From assembly GCA_964550935.1 (NCBI GenBank), contig CAZKBB010000040.1, forward strand, positions 1 to 25,036: 25,036 nt of DNA, given 5' to 3'. The translations under genes were made by a program, and so were the position numbers. The stretch's first letter is position 1. Every line of letters starts with the position of its first letter. The notes below the pieces were generated by a model, which saw only the letters and a list, made by a program, of their open reading frames with translations, made no database searches and was not told the origin of the DNA. Shown in pieces: positions 1 through 8,077 of this stretch. Origin of the DNA: JBCBSP01 sp964550935. GTDB taxonomy: Bacteria > Pseudomonadota > Alphaproteobacteria > Caulobacterales > Maricaulaceae.

Positions 1-2473
1 AGGCGAAGACCTGGCCGGAGCGCACCCGGCGCGTCGCCATGCGACCGTCCGCGTCGTAGGTATAGGCCTCGTAGTCCGAGCCGGTGTGTGCGCCCGGGGT
101 CGAGGGGTGGGGGTAGTCGATGCGCGTCTGACGGTCGAAGCCGTCATAGCTGAAGTCGGTTTCAGCCCCGCGCGCGGTGGTGACGTGGTCGATCCGGCCA
201 TTGGCGGTGTACGCGTACTCAATGACGCGCTCCTCCACCGTCGTGCCGTAAGCCTCAACGACGCCGGAGACGCGTGCGTCGGTTCCGTACTCGGTCTTGG
301 TGATCCGGTCCGGGCCGAACGCGCCTGCAGTCCCGGCCGTGCAGGCCGAGGCGGGCGGGCTGGAGAAGGTCGCCGGGTTCATGCGCTGGGCCGCGCACTC
401 GCGCTGACCGGCGGCGTTGTAGCTGATCTGCTGCAGCGCATGGATGGTGGAGCCGGCCTTCAGGCGCTGCTCCACCGGCCGGCCGGCGCCGTCATAGTCG
501 ACCTCCACGGTCTCAAGCGGAGCGAACGCCGCGAGGGCCGCCGCGGTCTGGGCCGTCGCCGTGCCGGTTTCAGAGCGAAGCACGCGGCCGTCGTCGTCAT
601 AGGCCGCGCGCGAGGCGCGGTGCTTCAGAGCACCCGATCCGTCCGGGTCCGGTCCGATCGCTCCGAGCGGCTGGCGGGCCGCATCGTAGAAGAAGACCCT
701 GGTGTCGGCGCTTCCGGGGATCTGGCCGTCGACGCTGATCAGGTCGCCGTTATGGTCGTAGTCGAAGATCGTGCGCCCTTCGAGCGAGCCGTCGCCGGCG
801 CGCTCCCACATGCGCTCGACCTGACGGTTATTGCCGACGCCCGTCGGCCCGTAGGCCATCTCGATCTCCTGCTCGTCAGCCGTGTTCTCACACGCCGGCG
901 CGGCGCCGGAGAGGCAGGAGCGCACGAATTGCGGCAGGTGGATCGGATCGCCTGAGGAGACGATCGAGCCGGAGGCGTTCTTGTACCAGGCCGGCAGGGA
1001 GACATAGCTCAGACGCGTCTGGGGCCGGTCCGCGCCCAAGCCCGGCGCCGGAGACGTGATCGTCAAGACGCCGCCATGGACCGGGTCGTAGGTGTAGTCG
1101 GTGGTTTCCCCGGCGATGTTGGTGGTGCTGGTCGGCTGGTTGCAGGTGACAGGGTTGGCGCAGCTTGCGGGATAGGTCGCGGTCTGGACCAGATCGGCCA
1201 GTCCCGAGCCCGGCTTGGCGATGCGGCGCGCCTCGGTCACGTTCGCCCGGGCGTCGTAGGTGTATTCCACCTTGTCGCCCTCGGGGTTCGTGACCCGGAT
1301 CAGCTGACCGCTGGTGTCGTAGTCGAACTCCGTGCGCTCGCCGGCGGCGTCGATCGTGGCCAGGATGCGGCCTTCCGCGACATCGCTCTCCACCTTGTAG
1401 GTGCGCGAGAGCGGGTCGGTGACGGTGGTGGTGCGCACTCCGCCGGCCTCCGCGTAGGCATAGGTCCAGGCGTCGCCGTCGACCTCGACCTCGCTCACGC
1501 CGTCGGCGGAGTAGGTGAGGTTCATCCGCACCCCTTCAGGGCTGTCCATCCGCGTGATGCGACGCGAGCTGTCGAAGTAGAGCGTGGTGGTGCGGTTCAG
1601 CACGTCGGTATAGGTGCGCCGATTGGAGGCCGGCGCGTCGATGGTCAGGCTCGGCCAGCTTTTCGTGAGACCGGTGCACACGTCGGCCAGAGGCGCGCAG
1701 TAATCGACCGCGTTGTTGATGAGGGTGGCCTTCTCCACCGTCATCCATTCATCGTAGTCCGGCGCGCCGGAGAGCGCGTTGTCCTCGTACTGCAGGTGCA
1801 GTTGGTAGCCCCTGTTCGTGGTCACCGATTGAAGGCGCACATACGGGCCTTGCTGGACGAAGATCGGCTCGAGTTCCGTGCCGACGTTCACCAGGATCAT
1901 CTGCTCGTCGTAGTGATAGCTGAGCGTGTCGTTGTTCGGCCGCGTCAGCTCGGTGATCAGCGCGTCCTCCGCGCCGTAGGAGGTCACTGCGGCGGTGAGC
2001 GCAGAATCGAACGTGGCTTCCGACCCGTCGGCGAGCGTGTAGGTGTAAAGCCCGGTCACGGCGTCGAAGGTCAGGGTGGAGCCGCTCGGCTCCTCCGGCG
2101 TGAACGCTCCGCCGCTCTCGATGAACACCTCGACGCGGTCGAACAGCGCCACGCGATACTCGTTCGAGTGGCGGATCGTGATCCCGCCGATGATGCTATG
2201 GTGCCAGTCGCCGCCGAAGTCGGCGATGGAGCCGCCGGCGTGGTAGGTCTGATGGTAGCTGATCCCGCCCGCATCCGGCTGACCGATCGAGATCATAGGG
2301 GATGTCAGAACCGACGAGGCCGTGGGCAGGTCCACGCCGTTGGCGTCGATAGCCGGACGGCGAAGGGGCTCGCTCTGGCCTGGAACCTGGGCCAAAGCGG
2401 CCGCGCCGGTGAGCGCGGTCGCCGCGCCTGCAAGCAAGCATGCGCGCGTCGTCGCGCGCCACAACGAAGTCAT
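1..2473 (-). CDS. Secreted YD/RHS-repeat protein, C-terminus beyond the window
   Basis: The frame is open for 824 codons from an ATG at 2473 to the left edge, so the gene is partial. A GGAG ribosome site lies about 8 bases upstream of the ATG. The first ~29 residues form a signal peptide (charged MTSLWRATTR, then an Ala/Leu-rich core ending in ALAQ). After a beta-rich N-terminal region (about residues 40-220), tyrosine-aspartate repeats follow, for example FDYDTSGQLIRV, YTYDARANVTEARR, FDYDHNGDLISVDG, VDYDGAGRPVEQRL and YTYDADGRMATRRV. These are typical of RHS/YD shells, which in known family members form a hollow beta-cocoon around a C-terminal toxin or ligand domain. The variable C-terminal domain that would reveal its job is outside the window. 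It is likely exported across the inner membrane. It follows a small YD-repeat gene at 49-base spacing, probably in one transcript. Family call is firm; role (toxin, adhesin, wall-associated) is open. Confidence 0.88.
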   Translation of the reverse strand, partial: MTSLWRATTRACLLAGAATALTGAAALAQVPGQSEPLRRPAIDANGVDLPTASSVLTSPMISIGQPDAGGISYHQTYHAGGSIADFGGDWHHSIIGGITIRHSNEYRVALFDRVEVFIESGGAFTPEEPSGSTLTFDAVTGLYTYTLADGSEATFDSALTAAVTSYGAEDALITELTRPNNDTLSYHYDEQMILVNVGTELEPIFVQQGPYVRLQSVTTNRGYQLHLQYEDNALSGAPDYDEWMTVEKATLINNAVDYCAPLADVCTGLTKSWPSLTIDAPASNRRTYTDVLNRTTTLYFDSSRRITRMDSPEGVRMNLTYSADGVSEVEVDGDAWTYAYAEAGGVRTTTVTDPLSRTYKVESDVAEGRILATIDAAGERTEFDYDTSGQLIRVTNPEGDKVEYTYDARANVTEARRIAKPGSGLADLVQTATYPASCANPVTCNQPTSTTNIAGETTDYTYDPVHGGVLTITSPAPGLGADRPQTRLSYVSLPAWYKNASGSIVSSGDPIHLPQFVRSCLSGAAPACENTADEQEIEMAYGPTGVGNNRQVERMWERAGDGSLEGRTIFDYDHNGDLISVDGQIPGSADTRVFFYDAARQPLGAIGPDPDGSGALKHRASRAAYDDDGRVLRSETGTATAQTAAALAAFAPLETVEVDYDGAGRPVEQRLKAGSTIHALQQISYNAAGQRECAAQRMNPATFSSPPASACTAGTAGAFGPDRITKTEYGTDARVSGVVEAYGTTVEERVIEYAYTANGRIDHVTTARGAETDFSYDGFDRQTRIDYPHPSTPGAHTGSDYEAYTYDADGRMATRRVRSGQVFA

Positions 2474-2522
2474 GACGGATCTCCGAGATTGGGTTGTCTT
2501 TGGGGGAGGGGACGCCGCCGGC

Positions 2523-2747
2523 TTAGGAGCCGGTGGTCTTGCGGCGTTTCATGTTGCCGTTCTCGTCCCAGGTGTATTCGGTCTTCGCGCCGGCCTGCAG
2601 GCCAGTCGTGTGGTTGACCTCAACCAGGCGCCCGCGGGCGTCATAGCTGTAGGTCACGGTTTCTGCGGCGAAGGCCGGAACGGCCGTCGCAAGACTTGCG
2701 CACGCCGCGGCGAGCAAGCCGGCGGCGTTCCGCGTGACGAAGGTCAT
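2523..2747 (-). CDS. Small secreted protein with a single YD repeat
   Basis: This encodes 74 residues. The ATG at 2747 is preferred over an in-frame ATG at 2762 because an AGGAGA ribosome site lies between them at correct spacing. Residues 1-28 form a signal peptide (MTFVTRN, hydrophobic Ala-rich core, VPAFAAE cleavage region). The mature part carries one YD unit (TYSYDARGRLVEVNH) and a second, partial one (YTWDENGNMKRRK). Length is far below a normal RHS protein. It ends 49 bases before the large YD-repeat gene, in the same direction. It could be a decayed copy of an RHS N- or C-terminus, a separately made partner of the large shell, or a substrate for recombination with it. The intact signal peptide, start site and reading frame argue that it is expressed. 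Function is unknown. Confidence 0.72.
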   Translation of the reverse strand: MTFVTRNAAGLLAAACASLATAVPAFAAETVTYSYDARGRLVEVNHTTGLQAGAKTEYTWDENGNMKRRKTTGS

Positions 2748-2911
2748 CGCGCGTCTCCTCATCTGGACGGTTTTGGGGAACTGCCTGATGAGTGTGGCCT
2801 GAGCGCAGGCCGGGTCGGATAAGTCGACCTGGTTTCGGCCCGATGATCCCGCGCCGCCTCAGTTCCGCGCCTTGCCAGTCGGGGGAGACGGGGCTAACCG
2901 CTGGCCTCGCG

Positions 2912-3979
2912 ATGAAGCTGTCTGATTTCGATTTCGAGCTGCCTGAGGACCTGATCGCGCTGCGCCCGGCGCGGCCGCGCGATTCCGCGCGGCTTCTTCA
3001 TGTCCCTGCAGGCGACGCGCCGGCCGATCTCGGCGTGCTCGATCTGCCCGGCCTTTTGCGCCCCGGCGACGTGATGGTGTTCAACGACACGCGCGTCATC
3101 CCCGCCGCGCTGACCGGCGTGCGCCCGGCGCGCGCTCACGGCGGCGGCGGCGACGTGGAGGTCGAGATCAACCTGCACAAGCGCGACGGCGAGGCGCGAT
3201 GGCGCGCCTTCGCAAGGCCGGCCAAGCGCCTGCGCGAGGGCGACGTTGTCGCGTTCGCAGGCGGGCTGAAGGCGCGTGTGGAGGCCAAGTTGGACGGCGG
3301 GGAGATCGCGCTTGAGTTCGCCAAGAGCGGGGTTGAGCTGGACGTGGCGATCGTGGCGGCCGGCGCGCCGCCCTTGCCGCCCTACATCGCGTCGAAACGC
3401 GCCCCCGATGCGGCCGACCGTGACGACTATCAGACGATCTACGCCGACCCGGACAAGGCCGGCTCGGTCGCCGCGCCGACGGCGGGTCTGCACTTCACCG
3501 ACCGGCTGATGGCCGCGCTCGCCGAGCGCGGAGTCAAGACGGTCAAGGTGACGCTCCACGTGGGCGCGGGCACGTTTCTGCCGGTCAAGAGCGAGGACGT
3601 CTCAGAGCACGAGATGCATGCGGAGTGGTATGAGGTGTGCGAACGCGCGGCCGAGGCGATCAACGCCGCGCGCAGGGCCGGCGGGCGCGTCGTCGCGGTG
3701 GGCACGACCTCCCTGCGCACGCTGGAAAGCGCCGCCGACGCTGACGGGACGATCAGGGCCGAGGCGCGCGAGACCGACATCTTCATCACGCCAGGCTATC
3801 GCTTCAAAGCCGTCGACGCGCTGATGACGAATTTCCACCTGCCGAAATCGACGCTCTTCATGCTGGTGAGCGCGCTGGCAGGGCTGGACGTGATGAAGGC
3901 CGCCTACGCCCATGCGGTGGAGCAGCGCTATCGCTTCTTCTCCTACGGCGACGCCTGCTTCATCGAGCGCGCGGACTAG
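2912..3979 (+). CDS. queA: S-adenosylmethionine:tRNA ribosyltransferase-isomerase QueA
   Basis: QueA transfers and isomerises the ribosyl part of SAM onto preQ1 at tRNA position 34, giving epoxyqueuosine, in the cytoplasm. The product is 355 residues, normal for the family. The ATG at 2912 gives the classic start MKLSDFDFELPEDLIALRP; the longer open frame upstream looks unlike QueA. Visible conserved blocks are VMVFNDTRVIPA near residue 60, TAGLHFT near 190, VTLHVGAGTFLPVK near 213, HEMHAEWYEV near 230, VVAVGTTSLRTLES near 260 and ALMTNFHLPKSTLFMLVSAL near 305. Its stop codon overlaps the stop of the convergent DUF4149 gene in a shared CTAG. Its pathway partner tgt lies about 2 kb downstream on the same strand, separated by two minus-strand genes. 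Call is very secure. Confidence 0.97.
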   Translation: MKLSDFDFELPEDLIALRPARPRDSARLLHVPAGDAPADLGVLDLPGLLRPGDVMVFNDTRVIPAALTGVRPARAHGGGGDVEVEINLHKRDGEARWRAFARPAKRLREGDVVAFAGGLKARVEAKLDGGEIALEFAKSGVELDVAIVAAGAPPLPPYIASKRAPDAADRDDYQTIYADPDKAGSVAAPTAGLHFTDRLMAALAERGVKTVKVTLHVGAGTFLPVKSEDVSEHEMHAEWYEVCERAAEAINAARRAGGRVVAVGTTSLRTLESAADADGTIRAEARETDIFITPGYRFKAVDALMTNFHLPKSTLFMLVSALAGLDVMKAAYAHAVEQRYRFFSYGDACFIERAD

Positions 3980-4404
3980 AGCGCCAGCGCCGCGACCAGC
4001 CAGCCGGCGAGCCCCAGATGAGCAAGGTTCAGCACGACCGTCGCGCGATGGCCGGCGTTGAAGCGCCGCTCCGCGCCCTCATCGCCGGCTAGCGCCGCAT
4101 CCCGCCAGGCGTTGATCCGAGGCACGAGGATCTGCTTCACGCCGAGCGCGGTCACGGCGATGAAGCCGGCCGCGCCGGCGCGCGCGACATCGCCTGAGAC
4201 GGCGAGCGCGAGCGTCGCCAAACCGGCGCTGAGCGTGACGTAAAGGTAGTACCAGGGAAACAGCGCGCGCAGGAACCGCCCGGCCTGGGCGGGTTCGAGC
4301 GCGGTGAAGACCCGCGGCGCCACGACTGCTGCGAAGAACGCCATGCCTCCGAACAGCAAGGCGGCGGCGAAGGTCTCGATCAGGGCGAGGGCGGTGGTCA
4401 TCAT
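3976..4404 (-). CDS. DUF4149 (TMEM205-like) inner-membrane protein
   Basis: This is a 142-residue membrane protein with four predicted hydrophobic segments at about residues 4-29, 45-69, 74-92 and 121-142. The charged stretch INAWRDAALAGDEGAERRF before the last segment is typical of DUF4149/TMEM205-like proteins, as is PRINAWRD. The function of this family is not established. The start is one of two adjacent ATGs (4404 or 4401); a GGAG motif about 6 bases upstream fits the first. It lies 48 bases downstream of the carboxyltransferase gene and is probably co-transcribed with it. Its stop overlaps the queA stop on the opposite strand. The family assignment rests on overall pattern and topology rather than on catalytic motifs. 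Confidence 0.8.
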   Translation of the reverse strand: MMTTALALIETFAAALLFGGMAFFAAVVAPRVFTALEPAQAGRFLRALFPWYYLYVTLSAGLATLALAVSGDVARAGAAGFIAVTALGVKQILVPRINAWRDAALAGDEGAERRFNAGHRATVVLNLAHLGLAGWLVAALAL

Positions 4405-4452
4405 CGGGCTCCGGCGGCTCGGCTGAGCGAGGTAGGCCGGGGCCGGACCCGC

Positions 4453-6000
4453 TCAAGGGCGAAAGCGCGGCGGCCTCGTGCGCGGCTCGCGCAATGGGGC
4501 GGTCAGATTTGCGAACTCGGTCAGATGGCGGCGGGTCTCGGCCGGATTGATGATCTCCTCGGCCCAGAAGCGCTCGGCCGTCTTGAACGGCGAGGAGAGA
4601 TCGCGCATCGCCTGATTCAGCTGCGCTTTCAGCGCGTCTGGATCCTCCGCGCCGGCGAGCATCGACTTGAACGCGGCCTCGACCCCTCCTTCAAGCGGCA
4701 GCGAGCCCCAGTCGCCCGACGGCCACGCGTAGCGATAGCGAAAGCGCGTATGGTCCATCATCGCCGCGCCGGCGACGCCATAGGCCTTGCGCACCACGAT
4801 GGCGCACCAGGGCGTGGTCGCCTGGTAGATCGCCGCGAGCGCCCGCGCGCCGTGGCGGATCGTGCCGGCGCGCTCAGCGCGGGTTCCGATTACGAAGCCC
4901 GGCACGTCCACGTAGTGCACGACCGGCAGGCGGAAGGTTTCGGCCAGATCGACGAAGCGCGTGATCTTCTGGGCGGCTTCCGCCGTCCAGCCGCCGCCAT
5001 AGATGTTCGGATCGCTCGCCAGCACCGCGACGGGCCAGCCGTCCAGACGCGCTAGCGCCGTGATCACGGAGGCCCCGAAATTACGCCCCATCTCGAACAC
5101 CGAGCCCTGATCGAGTGTGGAGCGAAGGATGGCGCGCATGTCGTAGCCGTAGCGCTTGTCGCGCGGGACGATGTCGAGCAGCGCGGCGTCCTCGCGCTCG
5201 GGCGTATCGCTCGTCTCGTTCCGAGCGGGCAGGTCATGGATCGAGTTCGGCAGGTAGGAGAGGAACCACTTCGCCGCTTCCATGGCGTCGGCCTCGGTGT
5301 CGAAGGCGTCGTCGATCGCGCCGGCGGCGAGCTGGATGTCCGCCCCGCCGAGTTCCTCCTTCGTGACCGTCTCGCCGACGCCTGCGACCACCGGCGGCCC
5401 GGCGATGAACATCTGCGAGGTCCCGCGCACCATGACGCTGTAATGGCTCGACACCGCCCGCGCGGCACCCAGCCCGGCGGTCGGGCCGAGCACGAGCGAG
5501 ACCACCGGCACGGTCTCCAGGTTCGCCACAACCTGATCCCAGCCCGGATTGAACGGGATGTAGCTGGCGCCGAGGTCCAGGATCGACTTCACAGATCCGC
5601 CCCCGCCGGTGCCTTCGATCAGGCGGATCAGCGGCAGGCGGAGTTCGCCGGCCATCTTCTCGGCGGAGATCTGCTTTTCGATGATCGCCGCATCGGCCGC
5701 GCCGCCGCGAACGGTGAAGTCGTCGCCCACCACCGCGACGCGCCGTCCCTTGATGGAGCCGCGACCGAACACGCAGTTCGCCGGGGTGAAGTCGGTCAGG
5801 TCGCCTGCCTCGTCATAGACGCCCGAGCCGGCGATCGAGCCGACTTCGGTGAAGCTTCCAGGATCCAGCAACGCGTCCAGGCGCTCGCGCAGGTTCAGCC
5901 GCCCCGCCTCGGACTGGCGTTTGAGCTTTTCAGGCCCGCCCATGGCGCGCGCCAGCGCCTGGCGCTTGCGCAGCGCGGCGATTTCGTCTTTCCAGCTCAT
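4453..6000 (-). CDS. Acyl-CoA carboxylase carboxyltransferase (beta) subunit
   Basis: The product is 515 residues, the usual length for propionyl-/methylcrotonyl-/acyl-CoA carboxylase beta subunits, which move a carboxyl group from biotin to an acyl-CoA. The ATG at 6000 (MSWKDEIAALRKRQ) is preferred to a TTG 15 bases upstream. The N-terminal carboxyltransferase half shows LNLRERLDALLDPGSF, GGAADAAIIEKQISAEKMA and GTSQMFIAGPPVV. The C-terminal half shows RDKRYGYDMRAIL, VLASDPNIYGGGWTAEAAQK and HYVDVPGFVIGTRAERAGTI, then RKAYGVAGAAMM. No biotin carboxylase or biotin carrier gene is in the window, so the alpha subunit must be elsewhere. Substrate cannot be fixed from sequence alone. Only 24 bases separate its start from the divergent tgt start, so the two promoters must overlap or lie in coding DNA. 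Confidence 0.93.
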   Translation of the reverse strand: MSWKDEIAALRKRQALARAMGGPEKLKRQSEAGRLNLRERLDALLDPGSFTEVGSIAGSGVYDEAGDLTDFTPANCVFGRGSIKGRRVAVVGDDFTVRGGAADAAIIEKQISAEKMAGELRLPLIRLIEGTGGGGSVKSILDLGASYIPFNPGWDQVVANLETVPVVSLVLGPTAGLGAARAVSSHYSVMVRGTSQMFIAGPPVVAGVGETVTKEELGGADIQLAAGAIDDAFDTEADAMEAAKWFLSYLPNSIHDLPARNETSDTPEREDAALLDIVPRDKRYGYDMRAILRSTLDQGSVFEMGRNFGASVITALARLDGWPVAVLASDPNIYGGGWTAEAAQKITRFVDLAETFRLPVVHYVDVPGFVIGTRAERAGTIRHGARALAAIYQATTPWCAIVVRKAYGVAGAAMMDHTRFRYRYAWPSGDWGSLPLEGGVEAAFKSMLAGAEDPDALKAQLNQAMRDLSSPFKTAERFWAEEIINPAETRRHLTEFANLTAPLREPRTRPPRFRP

Positions 6001-6024
6001 CCCGCTCGCTTTCAAGGCTGCTTG

Positions 6025-7149
6025 ATGCCCAGTTTCCCCTTTCAGATCGACGCCGTCGACGGCGCAGCGCGCACCGGCGCGCTGACGACGACGCGCGGCG
6101 TGATCCGCACCCCGGCCTTCATGCCGGTGGGCACGGCGGCGACGGTCAAGGCGCTCTACCCCGATCAGGTCCGCTCAGCCGGCGCCGACATTATCCTGAG
6201 CAACACCTATCACCTCATGCTGCGCCCTGGCGCGGAGCGCGTGGCGCGGCTCGGCGGGCTGCATCGATTCATGCGCTGGGATGGGCCGATCCTGACCGAC
6301 TCAGGGGGCTTCCAGGTCTGGTCGCTGTCGAAGCTGCGAAAACTCTCCGAGGACGGGGTGACGTTCAAGAGCCATCTCGACGGGTCCGAGCATCGCCTGA
6401 CCTCGGAGCGCTCGATCGAGATCCAGGCCGATCTGCTCGGCGCCGACATCTCGATGCAGCTCGACGAGTGCACCACCTTCCCCTGCACGCGCGATGAGGC
6501 GGCGGCTTCGATGCAGCTCTCCCTGCGCTGGGGCGCGCGCTCGAAGGCCGCGTTCGGCGATCGCGAGAAGCAGAACCTGTTCGCCATCGTGCAAGGCTCG
6601 GTGGAGGCGGATCTGCGCCGAGAGTCCGCCGAAGCGCTGATCGATGAGGGCTATGACGGCTACGCCGTCGGCGGGCTCGCGGTGGGCGAGGGGTTCGAGA
6701 CGATGTGCCGGGTGCTCGATGTCACCACGCCGCACCTGCCTACAGACCGTCCGCGCTATCTGATGGGGGTCGGCCGGCCGATCGATCTGGTGGAGTCGGT
6801 CGCGCGCGGGATCGACATGTTCGATTGCGTGATGCCGACGCGCTCGGGCCGGCACGGCCAGGCCTGGTCGGATTCAGGGCCGTTCAACCTGAAGAACGCC
6901 CGTTTCGCCGAGGACGACGACCCGCTCGACGAGCGCCTCGAGTGCCCGGCGAGCCGGGACTATTCAAAGGCCTATATCCACCACCTGATCCGAGCCGGGG
7001 AGTATCTCGGCTCCATGCTGCTCTCCTGGCACAACATCGCCTATTACGAGGACCTGATGGCGCGCATGCGCGCCGCGATCGCTGAAGGGCGCTTCGAGGC
7101 GTTCCGCAGCGCCTTCAACACGCGCTGGAGCGCGGGGCGGGAGGCCTGA
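6025..7149 (+). CDS. tgt: tRNA-guanine transglycosylase Tgt with altered zinc site
   Basis: Tgt exchanges guanine-34 for preQ1 in tRNAs with GUN anticodons, the step before QueA. The product from ATG 6025 is 374 residues, normal length. Conserved blocks include TPAFMPVGTAATVKAL (29-44), LSNTYHL (58-64), LTDSGGFQVWSL with Asp92, DECTTFP (147-153), VGGLAVGE (215-222) and FDCVMPTR with Asp267; the two aspartates are the catalytic pair. The normal C-x-C-x2-C...H zinc site is degenerate: by alignment to the E. coli ligands C302, C304, C307 and H333, this protein has L305, C307, S310 and H336. Everything around it (ASRDYSKAYIHHLI, SWHNIAYYEDLM) is well conserved, so it reads as an active gene. It is divergent from the carboxyltransferase gene and convergent with a lipoprotein gene. 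Confidence 0.95.
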   Translation: MPSFPFQIDAVDGAARTGALTTTRGVIRTPAFMPVGTAATVKALYPDQVRSAGADIILSNTYHLMLRPGAERVARLGGLHRFMRWDGPILTDSGGFQVWSLSKLRKLSEDGVTFKSHLDGSEHRLTSERSIEIQADLLGADISMQLDECTTFPCTRDEAAASMQLSLRWGARSKAAFGDREKQNLFAIVQGSVEADLRRESAEALIDEGYDGYAVGGLAVGEGFETMCRVLDVTTPHLPTDRPRYLMGVGRPIDLVESVARGIDMFDCVMPTRSGRHGQAWSDSGPFNLKNARFAEDDDPLDERLECPASRDYSKAYIHHLIRAGEYLGSMLLSWHNIAYYEDLMARMRAAIAEGRFEAFRSAFNTRWSAGREA

Positions 7150-7201
7150 AAGGACCGCGTCGCCGGACGTCCTTGGAAGGGGATCATGCCGTGAGCGCGA
7201 A

Positions 7202-7786
7202 TCACTCCGCGCCCTCGACCTCCGGAGCCGGCGCGAGGTTGTAGGCCTGATAGGCCTCAAGCAGCGTATCGCGGTCGCACTCCAGCGCATCGAACGCGCC
7301 GCGCAGCCAGGCGCGCCGGTTCATCGCAAGCTGGCGTTCGCGGCGCGCCTCCGCTTCGATTTCGCCCGCTCGGCCCAAAAACCGGACCACGGGGCGCGCC
7401 GGATTCAGCCCGACGATCGCGTCGCGCGCGGCGTCGCGGGCGAGGTCGGGCGCGTCTTCGGCGATGTCGCTTGCGAACTCGACCGCGCCGACCTCGCCGT
7501 CCTCGTCCTCGAGGCGCGGCTCGATGTCCGGCCCCACGACCGCGGTGATCCGCGCGATGTCTCGCGCCGCGCTTGAACACGACAACGCCGCGCCGCCTCC
7601 GCCATAGGGCGTGGCGACCGTGGCGTCGCCGCGGTCGATGACGATGTCGCCCGGGCGCGAACGAGGCAGGCCGACCGCGTCCGCGGCGACCGCCTCGCTT
7701 GTCTCCACGGGATCTCCGCCGGAGGCGCAGGCGGTCAGCGCCAACGGCGCGAGCACGAGAATGAGCGGCGATGTCGATCGGGTCAT
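7202..7786 (-). CDS. Small lipoprotein of unknown function
   Basis: The product is 194 residues with a lipoprotein signal peptide: hydrophobic residues 7-19 end in a lipobox LTAC with Cys20 as the lipidation site. An acidic, Ala-rich mature part follows (EDEDGEVGAVEF, DIAEDAPDLARDAARDAIVG). A more basic segment resembles a short helix-forming domain (RAGEIEAEARRERQLAMNRRAWLRGAFDALECDRDTLL, described here in parts: residues ~135-175). One cysteine pair beyond the lipobox is possible (Cys70 region and the ALECDRD cysteine). No known family is recognised. It is convergent with tgt and stands alone, upstream of and divergent from tRNA-Lys. It is probably anchored in the outer membrane or the periplasmic face of the inner membrane. 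Confidence 0.78.
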   Translation of the reverse strand: MTRSTSPLILVLAPLALTACASGGDPVETSEAVAADAVGLPRSRPGDIVIDRGDATVATPYGGGGAALSCSSAARDIARITAVVGPDIEPRLEDEDGEVGAVEFASDIAEDAPDLARDAARDAIVGLNPARPVVRFLGRAGEIEAEARRERQLAMNRRAWLRGAFDALECDRDTLLEAYQAYNLAPAPEVEGAE

Positions 7787-7849
7787 GACGGGGATGAAGG
7801 CGCGAAAATCAGGCGCTGTCGAGGCGGCATGAGCCGCGCAGCATGCGCC

Positions 7850-7878
7850 TTGACCGCCCGCACGGGCGCCGATAGTTT
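7850..7878 (+). promoter_or_regulatory. Sigma70-type promoter of tRNA-Lys
   Basis: A -35 box TTGACC (7850-7855) and a -10 box TAGTTT (7873-7878) are separated by exactly 17 bases. Transcription would start near 7885, about 17 bases before the tRNA. The spacer is largely occupied by the inverted repeat CGCCCG-CA-CGGGCG (7855-7868). Confidence 0.65.
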
Positions 7879-7901
7879 CCGCCGCCTTCCCACTAAGGGA
7901 C

Positions 7902-7977
7902 GAGCCGATAGCTCAGCTGGTAGAGCAACTGACTTTTAATCAGTAGGTCCAGGGTTCGAGCCCCTGTCGGCTCACCA
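7902..7977 (+). tRNA. tRNA-Lys (anticodon TTT)
   Basis: A complete cloverleaf can be drawn. The acceptor stem pairs GAGCCGA (7902-7908) with TCGGCTC (7967-7973), followed by discriminator A and an encoded CCA. The D arm contains AGCTCAGCTGGTAGAGC. The anticodon stem pairs ACTGA with TCAGT around the loop CTTTTAA, giving anticodon TTT. The T arm carries GGTTCGAGCCC. Length is 76 bases with CCA. A run of six T follows about 15 bases downstream and may help end the transcript. Confidence 0.97.
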
Positions 7978-8077
7978 TCTCAAACACGCAATTTTTTGAC
8001 CGTTTCCGCGTTTAGATCGCCTTGCTCACGGGGGACCGTGGTGGCTTAATCCCCTGAAGCGGGTGACGGTCTCGTCC

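Noticed and set aside
86..2617. Long plus-strand open frames opposite the RHS gene (86-955 and 1076-2617)
   Set aside because: They are antisense to a continuous minus-strand YD-repeat frame with signal peptide and ribosome site. Their translations are Arg/Val/Gly-rich without family motifs.
7150..7174. Bidirectional terminator between tgt and the lipoprotein gene (AAGGAC...GTCCTT)
   Set aside because: The stem has only six pairs with a 13-base loop and no T-run on either side.
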